Assembly: GCF_036013745.1 (NCBI RefSeq)
Contig: NZ_CP107880.1
Coordinates: forward strand, 9,920,001-9,984,000
Direction of reading: 5' to 3'
DNA length: 64,000 bases
From: Streptomyces sp. NBC_00483
GTDB lineage: Bacteria > Actinomycetota > Actinomycetes > Streptomycetales > Streptomycetaceae
Under the pieces are notes generated by a model. The model saw only the letters and a list, made by a program, of their open reading frames with translations, did no database searches and was not told the origin of the DNA. Positions 1 to 8,088 of this stretch are shown here, piece after piece (position 1 is the stretch's first letter; every line of letters starts with the position of its first letter). The position numbers and the translations under genes are program-made.

Positions 1-67
1 ACACGCGGCGGAAGTAGCCGCCCTCGCCGTGCGGCTCCAGGTTCAACTCGCATCGCCAGTCGCGCAC
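1..67 (-). CDS. Cupin family protein (DUF985/Cupin_5), 5' end only
   Basis: Only the first 22 codons lie in the window; the gene runs off the left edge on the minus strand. The predicted start is GTG at 67-65, with a GAGGAG ribosome site five bases upstream. The readable peptide contains LEPHGEGGYFRRV, which closely matches the LxPHPEGGYFRExY signature at the start of DUF985 cupins. These are small beta-barrel proteins, some of which bind sugars or nucleotide-sugars; their role is mostly unassigned. The gene diverges from the methyltransferase that follows. The family call rests on a short peptide and would be settled by the flanking sequence. Confidence 0.6.
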   Translation of the reverse strand, partial: MRDWRCELNLEPHGEGGYFRRV

Positions 68-273
68 CGTGGCTCCTCAGGGTGGATCATGGGTGGGTGG
101 TCAAGCGTAGAGGGCGCGGGGCAGGGCCGCGGGAGGCTCGCGAGTACCGTGCGCTGTCGCCCGCGCACCCGCCGTGACCTGCAACTCCGTGGTGAATGAC
201 GGGAGTTGGCATGAAAGACTGCGGGCAGGTCACACGCATTGCCCCGCCCGCTCAGCGACGTTGGAGAGTCCTC
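68..273. other. Divergent intergenic region
   Basis: About 200 bases separate the divergent cupin and methyltransferase genes. I see no convincing additional gene, inverted repeat or clean promoter here. The only clear signal is the GGAGAG ribosome site at 263-268 in front of the methyltransferase. Confidence 0.5.
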
Positions 274-1059
274 ATGGCAGCACCCGCTCCCCGGCCCCGT
301 ATCGACACCAGCCAGGCGCACCCCGCGCGGGTCTACGACTGGCTGCTCGGCGGGAAGGACAACTACCCCGTCGACGAGGCCGTCGGCGAGAAGCTGCCGC
401 CCGAGGCGCGGGACGCGGCGCGGCAGAACCGGGAGTTCATGCACCGGGCCGCCGCCTGGCTCGCCGGGCAGGGCGTCGACCAGTACCTGGACATCGGCAC
501 CGGCATCCCGACCGCGCCGAATCTGCACCAGATCGTGCAGCGGATCGTTCCTTCGGCCAAGGTCGTCTACACCGACAACGACCCCATCGTGCTGCGGCAC
601 GCGCAGGCGCTGCTCGTCAGCAGCCCCGAGGGAGCCACCGACTACATCGAGGGCGATGTCCGCGAACCGGACGCCATCCTCGAACACGCCCGCACCGTCC
701 TGGACTTCGACCGGCCGATCGCCCTGTCGCTGATCGCGCTGATGCACTTCGTGCCGGACGACGAGGAGGCGTACGGCATCGTCTCCCGGCTGGTGTCCGA
801 GCTGCCGCCCGGCAGTCACCTGGTGCTGTCCAACGCCTCCAGCGACATCTTCCCCGAGCTGGTCGAGAAGGTCGTGGCCCAGTACACGAAGGCCGGGATC
901 CAGCTGGGCTTCCGCACCCGCGACGGGGTGGCGCGGTTCTTCAAGGGGCTCGACCTCGTGGAGCCGGGTCTGGTGACCGCCACGGAGTGGTTCCGCGACG
1001 AGCCCGCCCCCGCGCCCGAGCCGAGCGGCATCTACTCGGGCGTCGCCCGGATCTCCTGA
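274..1059 (+). CDS. SAM-dependent methyltransferase, DUF574 (Methyltransf_19) family
   Basis: This 261-aa protein belongs to the DUF574 group of Rossmann-fold methyltransferases that are very numerous in Streptomyces. The family opening is present (ARVYDWLLGGKDNYPVD), followed by the SAM-binding strand YLDIGTGIPT and the second-strand acidic motif VVYTDNDPIV. I chose the ATG at 274 because GGAGAG sits at 263-268 and because family members start just before the RVYDW motif; an upstream in-frame ATG lacks these features. Substrates are unknown for almost all members, so none is proposed. Its stop codon is the first of seven copies of a 15-bp tandem repeat that fills the gap to the convergent IclR gene. 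Confidence 0.88.
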   Translation: MAAPAPRPRIDTSQAHPARVYDWLLGGKDNYPVDEAVGEKLPPEARDAARQNREFMHRAAAWLAGQGVDQYLDIGTGIPTAPNLHQIVQRIVPSAKVVYTDNDPIVLRHAQALLVSSPEGATDYIEGDVREPDAILEHARTVLDFDRPIALSLIALMHFVPDDEEAYGIVSRLVSELPPGSHLVLSNASSDIFPELVEKVVAQYTKAGIQLGFRTRDGVARFFKGLDLVEPGLVTATEWFRDEPAPAPEPSGIYSGVARIS

Positions 1060-1149
1060 GCCCGGATCTCCTGAGCCCGGATCTCCTGAGCCCGGATCTC
1101 CTGAACACGGATCTACTGCATACGGATTTCCGGCTTACGGATTTCCTGA
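1045..1149. repeat. Seven tandem copies of a 15-bp repeat overlapping the gene end
   Basis: Units of GCCCGGATCTCCTGA occupy 1045-1059, 1060-1074, 1075-1089 and 1090-1104 with perfect identity. Three degenerate copies follow at 1105-1119, 1120-1134 and 1135-1149. The first unit is the last four sense codons plus the TGA of the methyltransferase gene (Ala-Arg-Ile-Ser-stop), so the array repeats the gene end in frame. It stops one base before the convergent IclR stop codon. The unit is not self-complementary, so an intrinsic terminator is unlikely. Confidence 0.95.
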
Positions 1150-1150
1150 G

Positions 1151-1921
1151 TCACGCGGACGGCGGCGCGCCATTGAGTCGGGCCGACAGCTGGTGCGCCG
1201 CCGCGATCACCGCCTCCGCGACCGCGGGCAGCGCCTCCGGCGGCAGTCGGAACACGGGCGCCGACACATTGACGGCCGCCACCACGTCGCCCCGGTGGTC
1301 GTGCACCGGCACGGCGACCGCGGTCAGGCCCGGCTCCATCTCCTCCGCGGCCACCGAGAAGCCGCGCGCCCGCTCCGCCCGCAGCCGCTCCAGGACGGCC
1401 GGTACGTCGCGGGGTGCCGCGTCCGTGCCGGGCAGCGGCGCCCCGTTCTCGGTCGTCAGAAGCGCCGCCACCTGGTCGTCGGGCAGCCCGAACAGCAGGG
1501 CGCGGCCCGTGGACGTGCAGTTCAGGGGCGAGGTGCGGCCGATCCACTCGTGCGCCTGCAGGCCGCGGGAGGTGCGCTCGGTGAGCACCGTCACCACGCC
1601 GTGCCCGGACAGCACCGTCAGATACGCCGGCTCCCCGACGCGGTGCACCAGATCCCGCAGTACCGGCGGCGCTTCCCCGTACAGTCGCTCCTCGCCCGCC
1701 GAGGAGGCCAGCGCGAGCAGCTGCCAGCCGACGCGATAGCGCAGCGTGCGCGGGTCCCGCTCCAGGAATCCCTCCTGCGCCAGGACCTTCAGGGTCCGTG
1801 ACACCTGCGTCTTCTCCCGGCCCACCGCCTGGGCCACTTCCTGTACGCCCATCGGGCCCTGCGCGAGAGCGCGCAGCACGTCCAGCGCGCGGTGCACGCT
1901 GCTCAGGTTTTCCGCTGCCAT
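1151..1921 (-). CDS. IclR-family transcriptional regulator
   Basis: A 256-aa protein with the standard IclR layout. The N-terminal winged helix-turn-helix covers roughly residues 7-65 (SSVHRALDVLRALAQ, then GREKTQVSRTLKVLAQEGFL). The C-terminal effector-binding domain covers about 80-245 and includes the NCTSTGRALL stretch typical of the family. IclR proteins are usually local repressors or activators of catabolic or biosynthetic genes and bind a small acid or amino acid. The gene diverges from an asparagine synthase with 81 bp between the start codons. That gap holds an imperfect inverted repeat over the -35 region of the synthase promoter, so the synthase is the probable target. It converges on the DUF574 methyltransferase. 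Confidence 0.92.
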   Translation of the reverse strand: MAAENLSSVHRALDVLRALAQGPMGVQEVAQAVGREKTQVSRTLKVLAQEGFLERDPRTLRYRVGWQLLALASSAGEERLYGEAPPVLRDLVHRVGEPAYLTVLSGHGVVTVLTERTSRGLQAHEWIGRTSPLNCTSTGRALLFGLPDDQVAALLTTENGAPLPGTDAAPRDVPAVLERLRAERARGFSVAAEEMEPGLTAVAVPVHDHRGDVVAAVNVSAPVFRLPPEALPAVAEAVIAAAHQLSARLNGAPPSA

Positions 1922-1952
1922 GACGCAAGCGTGCCACAGCGGCGTGCGTATA

Positions 1953-1994
1953 GAGCAACTCGCATTGTTCCATTCGCACGGACCGCCCTATGGT
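1953..1994 (+). promoter_or_regulatory. Putative asnB promoter, leaderless, with IclR-type operator
   Basis: TTGTTC (1965-1970) and TATGGT (1989-1994) form a -35/-10 pair with 18-bp spacing. A start point seven to nine bases after the -10 coincides with the ATG at 2003, and there is no Shine-Dalgarno sequence, so the transcript is probably leaderless. GAGCAA-N6-TTGTTC (1953-1970) is an imperfect inverted repeat (5 of 6 positions pair) that includes the -35 box. This placement suits repression by the divergent IclR protein. This is inference from sequence only. Confidence 0.45.
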
Positions 1995-2002
1995 CGATCC
2001 AC

Positions 2003-3553
2003 ATGTGCGGAATCGCAAGCCTTCACAGTCATCACGGAAGTCTCGACAGTCTCGACACCGAGTGCGCCGACGAGGCGGCACAGGGAATGCTCGACCGGCT
2101 CGCCCACCGCGGGCCCGACGACAGCGGGAGCCGAACGGTCGGCGGCCACACCTGGCTCGGCCACCGCCGCCTCTCCATCGTCGACCTCGACGGCGGACAC
2201 CAGCCCCTCGGCGGCACAGACGGCGACGACGACTGGTCGCTCGTGTGCAACGGCGAGATCTACAACCACCAGGAACTGCGCGAGGAGCTGCCCACCGAGG
2301 CCTTCGGCTCCTCCTCCGACTCGGCGGCGGCGCTCGCCGTGCTGCGCACGGACGGGCCCGAGGGCCTGCTCCGGCTGCGCGGCATGTGGGCGCTGTGCGC
2401 GGCCACGCCCGGCGGCCGCTTCGTCGCCGCCCGCGACGCCATCGGCATCAAGCCCCTGTACTGGGCGCGCACCGACACCGCCGTGCACTTCGCCTCCGAA
2501 CTGCGCGCGTTCCACCCCGACGTCCAGCCGAACGCGGAGATCTTCCCGCCCGGCTGCTGGTGGACGCCCGAGGACGGCCTGCGCCGCTTCGCGGAGCCGG
2601 TTCCCGACGTGGCCGCTGCCTGGGGCGGGGTGTCCGAGCAGGTCGTCGAGAAGGCCACCTTCGAGGCCGTCGCCGACTCCATCCGCCGGCATCTGATGGC
2701 GGACGTCGAGGTCGGCGTGTTCCTCTCCGGCGGGCTCGACTCCAGCCTCGTCGCCGCGGTCGCCGCCGACGAGTACGCCCGCCAGGGCCGCCGCCTCAAG
2801 ACCTTCGCCGTCGGCACGGAGGACTCCCCGGACCTGCTCGCCGCGCGGGACGCCGCCGCGTTCCTGGGCACCGAGCACCACGAGGCGGTGCTCGACGCCG
2901 AGGCCGCGGCGCGGGTGCTCGACGAGGTGGTCGGGTGCGTGGAGTCCTTCGACGCCAGCCTCATCCGCAGCGCCGTCCCGAACTGGTTCCTGTCCGAACT
3001 CGCCTCCCAACACGTCAAGGCCGTGCTCACCGGTGAGGGCGCCGACGAACTCTTCGCCGGATACGGCTACTACCACGAGCGGCACGCCGCCCCCGACGAG
3101 CTGGACGCCGAACTGCGCCGCACCATAGGCGCGTTGCACGGCCTCAATCTCCAGCGCTGCGACCGCGTCACCATGGCACACGGTCTGGAGGCGCGGGTGC
3201 CGTTCCTCGACCGGGACGTCATCGCGCACGCCATGTCACTGCCCGCGCCCGTCAAGGGACTTGAGGACGACGGCATGGAGAAGGGGCACCTGCGCCGCGC
3301 CTTCGCGGGCTGGCTCCCGGAGCACCTGCTGTGGCGGCGCAAGGAGCAGTTCGGCACGGGCAGCGGCGCGGAGGGCGTCCTGAGCCCGCTGTGGGACAGC
3401 CGCATCACGGACGCGGAGTTCGCGGCGGCGACCGCCGAGGACGGGGCGCCCGAGCTGCGCAGCAAGGAGGAGCTCGGCTACTACCGGACGTTCCGGGCCG
3501 CGCTGCCCGGCGTGCGCCCGGAGGCGGTGCTCACGCGGTTCGCGACGGCGTAG
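2003..3553 (+). CDS. asnB: Asparagine synthase (glutamine-hydrolysing), AsnB type
   Basis: A 516-aa two-domain enzyme that uses glutamine and ATP to amidate aspartate. The start is fixed by the catalytic cysteine: translation must begin at the ATG of Met-Cys-Gly-Ile (2003), because Cys becomes the N-terminal nucleophile of the glutaminase domain. RLAHRGPDD and the CNGEIYN motif confirm that domain. The synthetase domain has the PP-loop SGGLDSS near residue 242 and the TGEGADELFAGY motif. It is somewhat shorter than E. coli AsnB (554 aa). There is no ribosome site upstream, consistent with a leaderless mRNA. It diverges from an IclR regulator and converges on a fructosamine-kinase-like gene 19 bp away. 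Members of this fold also act in antibiotic pathways, but no such genes are nearby. Confidence 0.9.
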   Translation: MCGIASLHSHHGSLDSLDTECADEAAQGMLDRLAHRGPDDSGSRTVGGHTWLGHRRLSIVDLDGGHQPLGGTDGDDDWSLVCNGEIYNHQELREELPTEAFGSSSDSAAALAVLRTDGPEGLLRLRGMWALCAATPGGRFVAARDAIGIKPLYWARTDTAVHFASELRAFHPDVQPNAEIFPPGCWWTPEDGLRRFAEPVPDVAAAWGGVSEQVVEKATFEAVADSIRRHLMADVEVGVFLSGGLDSSLVAAVAADEYARQGRRLKTFAVGTEDSPDLLAARDAAAFLGTEHHEAVLDAEAAARVLDEVVGCVESFDASLIRSAVPNWFLSELASQHVKAVLTGEGADELFAGYGYYHERHAAPDELDAELRRTIGALHGLNLQRCDRVTMAHGLEARVPFLDRDVIAHAMSLPAPVKGLEDDGMEKGHLRRAFAGWLPEHLLWRRKEQFGTGSGAEGVLSPLWDSRITDAEFAAATAEDGAPELRSKEELGYYRTFRAALPGVRPEAVLTRFATA

Positions 3554-3572
3554 GTCCTGTCTGACCCCGCGG

Positions 3573-4424
3573 CTACCGAGGTTGGGAGCGGGCCGCGGCC
3601 ACCGCCTGCTCGGCGTAGCCGCGGCCGAACAGCACCGTGTGCACCAGGAGCGGGAAGAGTTGGTGCAGCGGGACGCGGTCGCGCCAGCCGTCGGCGAGCG
3701 GCGCGGCCTGCTGGTAGCCGTCGAGGATCCGGTCCAGGTGCGGCGCGCCGAACAGGTGCAGCATCGCCAGATCGGTCTCGCGGTGCCCGCCGTGCGCGGC
3801 CGGGTCGATGAGCCTGGCCGCGCCGTCGGCGCCCCACAACAGGTTCCCGTTCCACAGGTCGCCGTGCAGCCGGGCGGGCGGCTCGGTGGGGCCCGCGAGT
3901 TCGGGCAGCCGCTCGCAGACCCGCTCGATCGGCTTCGCCTCGGCGGGGGAGACGGTTCCGGCGTCGACGGCTTCGCGCAGGTAGGGGAGCACCCGGTGGG
4001 CGGCGTACCAGCGCGGCCAGTCGTCGCCCGGCACATTGCGCATGGGGGCGAGCCCGATGTACGCCTCCGTCGGCCCTTCGGGCGGCGCCGCGCCGAACGC
4101 CGTGGCTCCGGCTCCGTGCAGCCGCGCCAGGTCCGCACCGAACCGCACTGCCGCGCCCGCGCTCGGCCGCCCCTGCGTGACCCGGTCGACGACGAGGCAC
4201 CGCTCGTCGTAGCCGTGCACCGTGGGCACCGCCACCGCGCCGGCCGCCGCGAGCCATCGGAGCCCGGCCGCCTCCGCGCGCGTTGCCGCCGGGTCGTCGG
4301 CCTGCTTCACCATCACCACGCGCCCGTCGTCGAGGGTGACCTCGGCGAGGTGGGACGAGAGGCGGCGCTGGGCGGTGGCCGGACGGCCGGTGAAGCGGGT
4401 CGCGGCGGCTTCGAGTGCAGACAT
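3573..4424 (-). CDS. Fructosamine kinase family protein
   Basis: A 283-aa phosphotransferase of the fructosamine kinase / aminoglycoside-phosphotransferase-like fold. It has the ATP-binding lysine region (VVMVKQADDP), the catalytic loop LHGDLWNGNLL near residue 185 and the metal-binding segment LIDPAAHGGHRETDLAML. In this family the enzyme phosphorylates ketoamine-modified lysines or small amines, starting the removal of glycation products. I chose the ATG at 4424 because the conserved N-terminus begins immediately after it. The gene is convergent with asnB (19 bp apart) and divergent from the amidotransferase at 4541. The substrate cannot be read from the sequence. Confidence 0.88.
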   Translation of the reverse strand: MSALEAAATRFTGRPATAQRRLSSHLAEVTLDDGRVVMVKQADDPAATRAEAAGLRWLAAAGAVAVPTVHGYDERCLVVDRVTQGRPSAGAAVRFGADLARLHGAGATAFGAAPPEGPTEAYIGLAPMRNVPGDDWPRWYAAHRVLPYLREAVDAGTVSPAEAKPIERVCERLPELAGPTEPPARLHGDLWNGNLLWGADGAARLIDPAAHGGHRETDLAMLHLFGAPHLDRILDGYQQAAPLADGWRDRVPLHQLFPLLVHTVLFGRGYAEQAVAAARSQPR

Positions 4425-4540
4425 GACCCTCAGCGTAGGACGACCGCGGGGCCGTTGACGTGGTACGCCGCGCGCTGGTCTGCTGCGGTGATCAACGCGG
4501 GGCTCGACCCCCGTCAACGTATGGAACGAGGCGAACACGG

Positions 4541-5260
4541 ATGAGTACCAAGGCAGTTGATCCCGTCCTGGTCGTGCAGAACACCAAGAGCGGCGGCCCC
4601 GGGCGGGTCGGCGACTGGCTGTGCGAGGCGGGCCTCGCGCTCGAGGTGCTGCGCCCGTACGAGGGTGCGGAGATGCCCGGGACGCTCGACGGCAGGCCCC
4701 TGCTGGTGCTGGGCGGCGGATTCCTGCCGGACGACGACGAACGCGCGCCCTGGCTGCCCGCCACCCGCCGCCTCGTCGCGGAGGGCCTCGACCGTGGCAC
4801 GCCCGTCCTCGGGATCTGCCTCGGCGGCCAGCTGCTCGCACACGTCGCGGGCGGCCGTGTGCGGGGGAATCACGGGCGGCCCGAGTACGGAAGCACCCGG
4901 ATACGGATGCGACCCGAGGCCGCGGATGACCCGCTGCTGCACGGGCTCGGCGCGACGGTTCCGGCGATCGAGCGGCACGTCGACCAGATCACTGAACTGC
5001 CGCCGGGCGCCGCCTGGCTGGCGTCCACCGAGGACTGCCCGCACCAGGCGTTCCGGGTGGGGGAGCGGGCCTGGGGCGTCCAGTTCCACCCGGAGGCCGA
5101 GGCCGCGCGGATCGCGGTGTGGGACCCGGTTCCGCCGGCCCGGCAGGGCTTCGACCGGGACCGGCTGCACGCCGCGGCGGTGGCAGACGAGGGTGTGGCC
5201 GTCGCGGCGTGGTCGGAGGTCACACGGAGGTTCGCTCGGGTGTGCGCGACGATGCCGTGA
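4541..5260 (+). CDS. Class I glutamine amidotransferase domain protein
   Basis: A 239-aa stand-alone class I glutaminase. The nucleophile elbow GICLGGQLL (Cys near residue 92) and the GVQFHPEAE motif (His-Glu of the triad, near residue 182) are both intact. Such free-standing proteins resemble the GuaA glutaminase half and often hydrolyse gamma-glutamyl compounds or supply ammonia to an unlinked partner; no synthase partner is adjacent. The start is the ATG at 4541 behind a weak GAGGCG site. The last 41 bases overlap the 3' end of the convergent BenE-type transporter gene. Confidence 0.88.
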   Translation: MSTKAVDPVLVVQNTKSGGPGRVGDWLCEAGLALEVLRPYEGAEMPGTLDGRPLLVLGGGFLPDDDERAPWLPATRRLVAEGLDRGTPVLGICLGGQLLAHVAGGRVRGNHGRPEYGSTRIRMRPEAADDPLLHGLGATVPAIERHVDQITELPPGAAWLASTEDCPHQAFRVGERAWGVQFHPEAEAARIAVWDPVPPARQGFDRDRLHAAAVADEGVAVAAWSEVTRRFARVCATMP

Positions 5261-6470
5261 CCGGCTCGGCGGCGGGCGCCGACGGGGTGGGGCGGCGCCG
5301 TGCCACCGACGCGACGACCGTGGTGAGCACGCCCGCGAGCAGGCCCCAGAACGCGGACCCGATGCCCAGCAGTGTCACGCCGGAGGCCGTCGCGAGGAAG
5401 GTGACGACGGCCGCTTCCCTGGACCGGGGATCCGACAGCGCACCGGCCAGGGCGGACTCGATCGTGGCGAGCATGCCCACCCCGGCGACCGCCAGGACCA
5501 GCGCGTGCGGCATCGCGCCGAGCAGCGAGGCCACGGTCGCGCCGAGCAGGCCGACGCACAGGTAGAAGACACCCGCCCACACGGCCGCGAGGTAACGCCG
5601 CTTCCGGTCGGGGTGCGCCTCATCCCCGGTGCAGATAGCGGCGGTCAGCGCCGCGAGGTTGAGGCCGAAGGCGCCGAACGGGGCGAGCACCGCCTGCGCG
5701 ACACCGGTCCAGGTCAGGACGGGCGAGATCGGCACCTCGTACCCGGACGTGCGCAGTACGGCGACACCCGGCAGATTCTGCGAGGCCATCGTGACCACGA
5801 ACAGCGGCACACCGACGCTGACGAGCACCTTCCAGTCGAACTCGGGAGCCGTGAACACCGGCTGCGCGAGCGACAGTTGAACCCGTTCCAGGTGCCAGCC
5901 ACCGGCGATCACGGAGGCCACGACGCCACCGGCGAGCGCGACCACCACGGCGTAGCGCGGCAGCAGCCGACGGGCGAGCAGATACAGCGCGAACACCGGG
6001 AACGCGATCCCGAAGTGCCCGCCCATCTGCGAGAAGAGCCCCGTCCCGAAGTTCAGGAGCACCCCCGCGAGCAGCGCGGAGGCGAGCGGCACCGGTATCC
6101 GGTCCATGAGCCGCGCGAACCACCCCGTCAGACCGCTCACCACGGTCAGTACGGCACTGAACACGAACGCGCCCACAGCCTTCTCCATGGACACCCCGCT
6201 CAGGCTCGTGGCGAGGAGCGCGGCCCCCGGCGTCGACCAGGAGGTGAGCACGGGCGCCTTGCTGCGCAGCGACAGGCCCACGGTGGTCACGGCGATGCCC
6301 ACGCCGAGCGCCAGCATCCACGAGGACACCTCCCGCGCGTCCGCCCCCGCGGTCCGCGCCGCGGTGAACACGATGGCGGCCGCGCTGGTGACACCGACGG
6401 TGGTCGCGATGAGCCCCGCCACCACGGCCGAGGGTGGTGCGAGGGCGCGGATGCGGGCGAGCGAGGACAT
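5220..6470 (-). CDS. BenE-family (benzoate/H+ symporter-like) membrane transporter
   Basis: A 416-aa integral membrane protein with about twelve hydrophobic segments. It has the family landmarks VGVTSAAAIVF near the N-terminus, SWSTPGAALLAT around residue 80 and a conserved NLPGVAVLRTSGY stretch near residue 240 that resembles the SulP/UraA fold core. BenE proteins import benzoate or related aromatic acids with protons, but many annotated members have unproven substrates. The gene diverges from an XRE-cupin regulator. The shared 123-bp gap carries three perfect 12-bp tandem repeats that are a good operator candidate. The 3' end overlaps the amidotransferase gene by 41 bp. Confidence 0.87.
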   Translation of the reverse strand: MSSLARIRALAPPSAVVAGLIATTVGVTSAAAIVFTAARTAGADAREVSSWMLALGVGIAVTTVGLSLRSKAPVLTSWSTPGAALLATSLSGVSMEKAVGAFVFSAVLTVVSGLTGWFARLMDRIPVPLASALLAGVLLNFGTGLFSQMGGHFGIAFPVFALYLLARRLLPRYAVVVALAGGVVASVIAGGWHLERVQLSLAQPVFTAPEFDWKVLVSVGVPLFVVTMASQNLPGVAVLRTSGYEVPISPVLTWTGVAQAVLAPFGAFGLNLAALTAAICTGDEAHPDRKRRYLAAVWAGVFYLCVGLLGATVASLLGAMPHALVLAVAGVGMLATIESALAGALSDPRSREAAVVTFLATASGVTLLGIGSAFWGLLAGVLTTVVASVARRRPTPSAPAAEPVTASSRTPERTSV

Positions 6471-6522
6471 GCGGGTGTCACTTCCGTGGGCAGGGGAGGG
6501 CAGGATGGTGGGAGCGCGCTTG

Positions 6523-6580
6523 GCGTTCCATGAAGCGTTCCATGAAGCGTTCCATGAACGGAACGTTCTGTTTGTGGAAC
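6523..6580. promoter_or_regulatory. 12-bp triple direct repeat and palindromic operator cluster
   Basis: GCGTTCCATGAA is repeated perfectly at 6523-6534, 6535-6546 and 6547-6558. The perfect palindrome GAACGTTC (6561-6568) and a further GGAAC (6576-6580) follow. The recurrent element is GTTCC in one orientation or GGAAC in the other. The cluster starts 53 bp upstream of the BenE-type gene and ends just before the XRE-cupin gene. It is therefore the likely binding site of that regulator on both promoters. Confidence 0.6.
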
Positions 6581-6641
6581 ACTAAGGACGCGGATGGCGA
6601 CACGTCAACACGCGCCGACTGGCGCGGGAGGGGGCCGGGCG

Positions 6642-7181
6642 ATGGGGCTTGGTGACGAAGTGGGGCGCAGGCTGAAGCAACTGCGCGTGGACAGCGGCCT
6701 GTCGCTGTCCGAACTCGCGCGCCGCTCGGGCGTCGGCAAGGGCACGCTCTCCGAGCTCGAGGCCGGTCGCCGCAACCCCACCCTCGAAACCCTCTATGCC
6801 CTGACCACCGTGCTCGGCCGCCCGCTCAGCGCCGTCCTCGACGACCCGCCGCGAAGCGTGGGCGCGGGCGCCGCCGGTGTCTCCGGGAGCGCGGTCACCG
6901 CGGTGCTGATCGAACGGTACGAGGACGAGGACGCGGCCACCGATGTCTTCCGTGTCACCATCGCCGAGGGTGCGACCCAGGAGTCCGCGGCGCATGTCCC
7001 GCGCACCACGGAGAGCCTGATGGTGCTCTCGGGGACGGCCGTCGTCGGCCCGCCGGACGCACCCACGACGGCAGGGCCCGGCGGCCACGCCCACTGGGCG
7101 GCGGACGCCCCGCACATCTACGGCGCGCCGGACGGCGACGTCCAGGGGATCCTCTTCGTCCGCTACCCGAAGGGGACTTGA
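6642..7181 (+). CDS. XRE-family regulator with C-terminal cupin domain
   Basis: A 179-aa protein that joins a Cro/CI-type helix-turn-helix (residues about 8-62, with SGLSLSELARRSGVGKGTLS and EAGRRNPTLETLYAL) to a cupin effector domain (about 90-178). XRE-cupin regulators typically sense a small ligand and control an adjacent transporter or enzyme gene, and here the divergent neighbour is a BenE-type transporter. I favour the ATG at 6642, behind GGGAGGGGG, because the family usually starts just before GDEVGRRLKQLR. An in-frame ATG at 6594 also has a usable AAGGA site and would add 16 residues. It is convergent with the secreted-protein gene, 13 bp away. Confidence 0.88.
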   Translation: MGLGDEVGRRLKQLRVDSGLSLSELARRSGVGKGTLSELEAGRRNPTLETLYALTTVLGRPLSAVLDDPPRSVGAGAAGVSGSAVTAVLIERYEDEDAATDVFRVTIAEGATQESAAHVPRTTESLMVLSGTAVVGPPDAPTTAGPGGHAHWAADAPHIYGAPDGDVQGILFVRYPKGT

Positions 7182-7194
7182 CGGCTACGGGGGT

Positions 7195-8016
7195 TCAGGC
7201 GGCGTGCGGCGCCTGTGACGGCTCGGTGTTGCGCAGGTCCGAGACATCGATCGAGTCGTCCGCGGACGGTGTCTTCTTCGGGACCGCCTTGCCGTAGTCG
7301 GTCAGTGTCATCGACAAGGACTCGTCGGAACCCTTCTCGGTGGCGCGCACCAGCCGGTGCGGCTCGTCGGCGGTGACGTAGAGGGTGATGTGCTCCTTGC
7401 TGTCACCGCTGTTACTGGAGGTCAGCGGCACGACCTCGGTGCCCGCGACCTTCTTCTGGTCGCCCTTCGTGAGCTCGTCCTTGGTGGCACGGTCCGAGCC
7501 GTCCTTGAGGCGCTCGCGGAACGAGTCGAGGTCGCAGGTGCCGGACAGTCCGTCGAGCATCGGGTCGTCGGTGGTGCCGTGCACATAGCGGTCGCCGATC
7601 AGGTCGGCGGCCAACTCGCCGCTTCTTCCTGGGAGTTGGGTCTTCCAGAACGTGGCGTCCGGCTTGATCCACACCTCGTCGCCGCGCTTCACGAGGTCGA
7701 CGCTGCCGCCCTTGGCCCCGCCGGTGCCCATGTGCAGCTCGCCCGTGCAGTTTCCGTCCTCGTCGAGACGCAGATCGATGAGTGCCGGGGTGCGGGCGTC
7801 GCGGTCGTCCGCGCTGTTCCGCATCGTCAGATGCAGGGACTTCGCGTCCAGGAGTTCCTTCTTCGCCGCGTCCGCGAGCTCCTGCGCGCTCTTGTCCTTG
7901 GCGTCGCTGTCGTCGGCGAGGGCGGGTCCCGCGGAGAACAGGCTCGCGCACACGAACGCCGCGGCGACGGGCGCCCGCGCGGCCCGGTGCAGCCGGGTCG
8001 GGGTCGGTCCGGCCAT
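7195..8016 (-). CDS. Secreted protein with LolA/LppX-like fold (probable)
   Basis: A 273-aa exported protein. The N-terminus has a twin-arginine-poor signal sequence ending in GPALA followed by DDSD, a signal peptidase I type site; there is no lipobox cysteine at the expected place. The mature part alternates short beta-strands (LHLTMRNSADD, then GELHMGTGGAKGGSVDLVKR, then DEVWIKPDATFW). This matches the pattern of the LppX/LprAFG and LolA-like lipoproteins that carry hydrophobic ligands. The ATG at 8016 follows AGGTGA. It lies downstream of, and in the same direction as, the PstS-like gene, with a 14-bp repeat array between them. The fold assignment is by pattern only. Confidence 0.6.
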   Translation of the reverse strand: MAGPTPTRLHRAARAPVAAAFVCASLFSAGPALADDSDAKDKSAQELADAAKKELLDAKSLHLTMRNSADDRDARTPALIDLRLDEDGNCTGELHMGTGGAKGGSVDLVKRGDEVWIKPDATFWKTQLPGRSGELAADLIGDRYVHGTTDDPMLDGLSGTCDLDSFRERLKDGSDRATKDELTKGDQKKVAGTEVVPLTSSNSGDSKEHITLYVTADEPHRLVRATEKGSDESLSMTLTDYGKAVPKKTPSADDSIDVSDLRNTEPSQAPHAA

Positions 8017-8088
8017 CACGTCACCTCGCATCCCCGGACGCACGGCACGTCCGAAATACGCATAAATTGTACGTTCTGCGGGGTGTCG

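Noticed and set aside
3554..3565. The 12-mer GTCCTGTCTGAC, seen also at 23985-23996
   Set aside because: Two short unstructured matches in unrelated gaps are too little to call a repeat family.
2003..4424. Asparagine synthase and fructosamine-kinase-like genes as part of an antibiotic cluster
   Set aside because: There are no polyketide, peptide synthetase, lantibiotic or tailoring genes around them; the methyltransferase belongs to a generic family.
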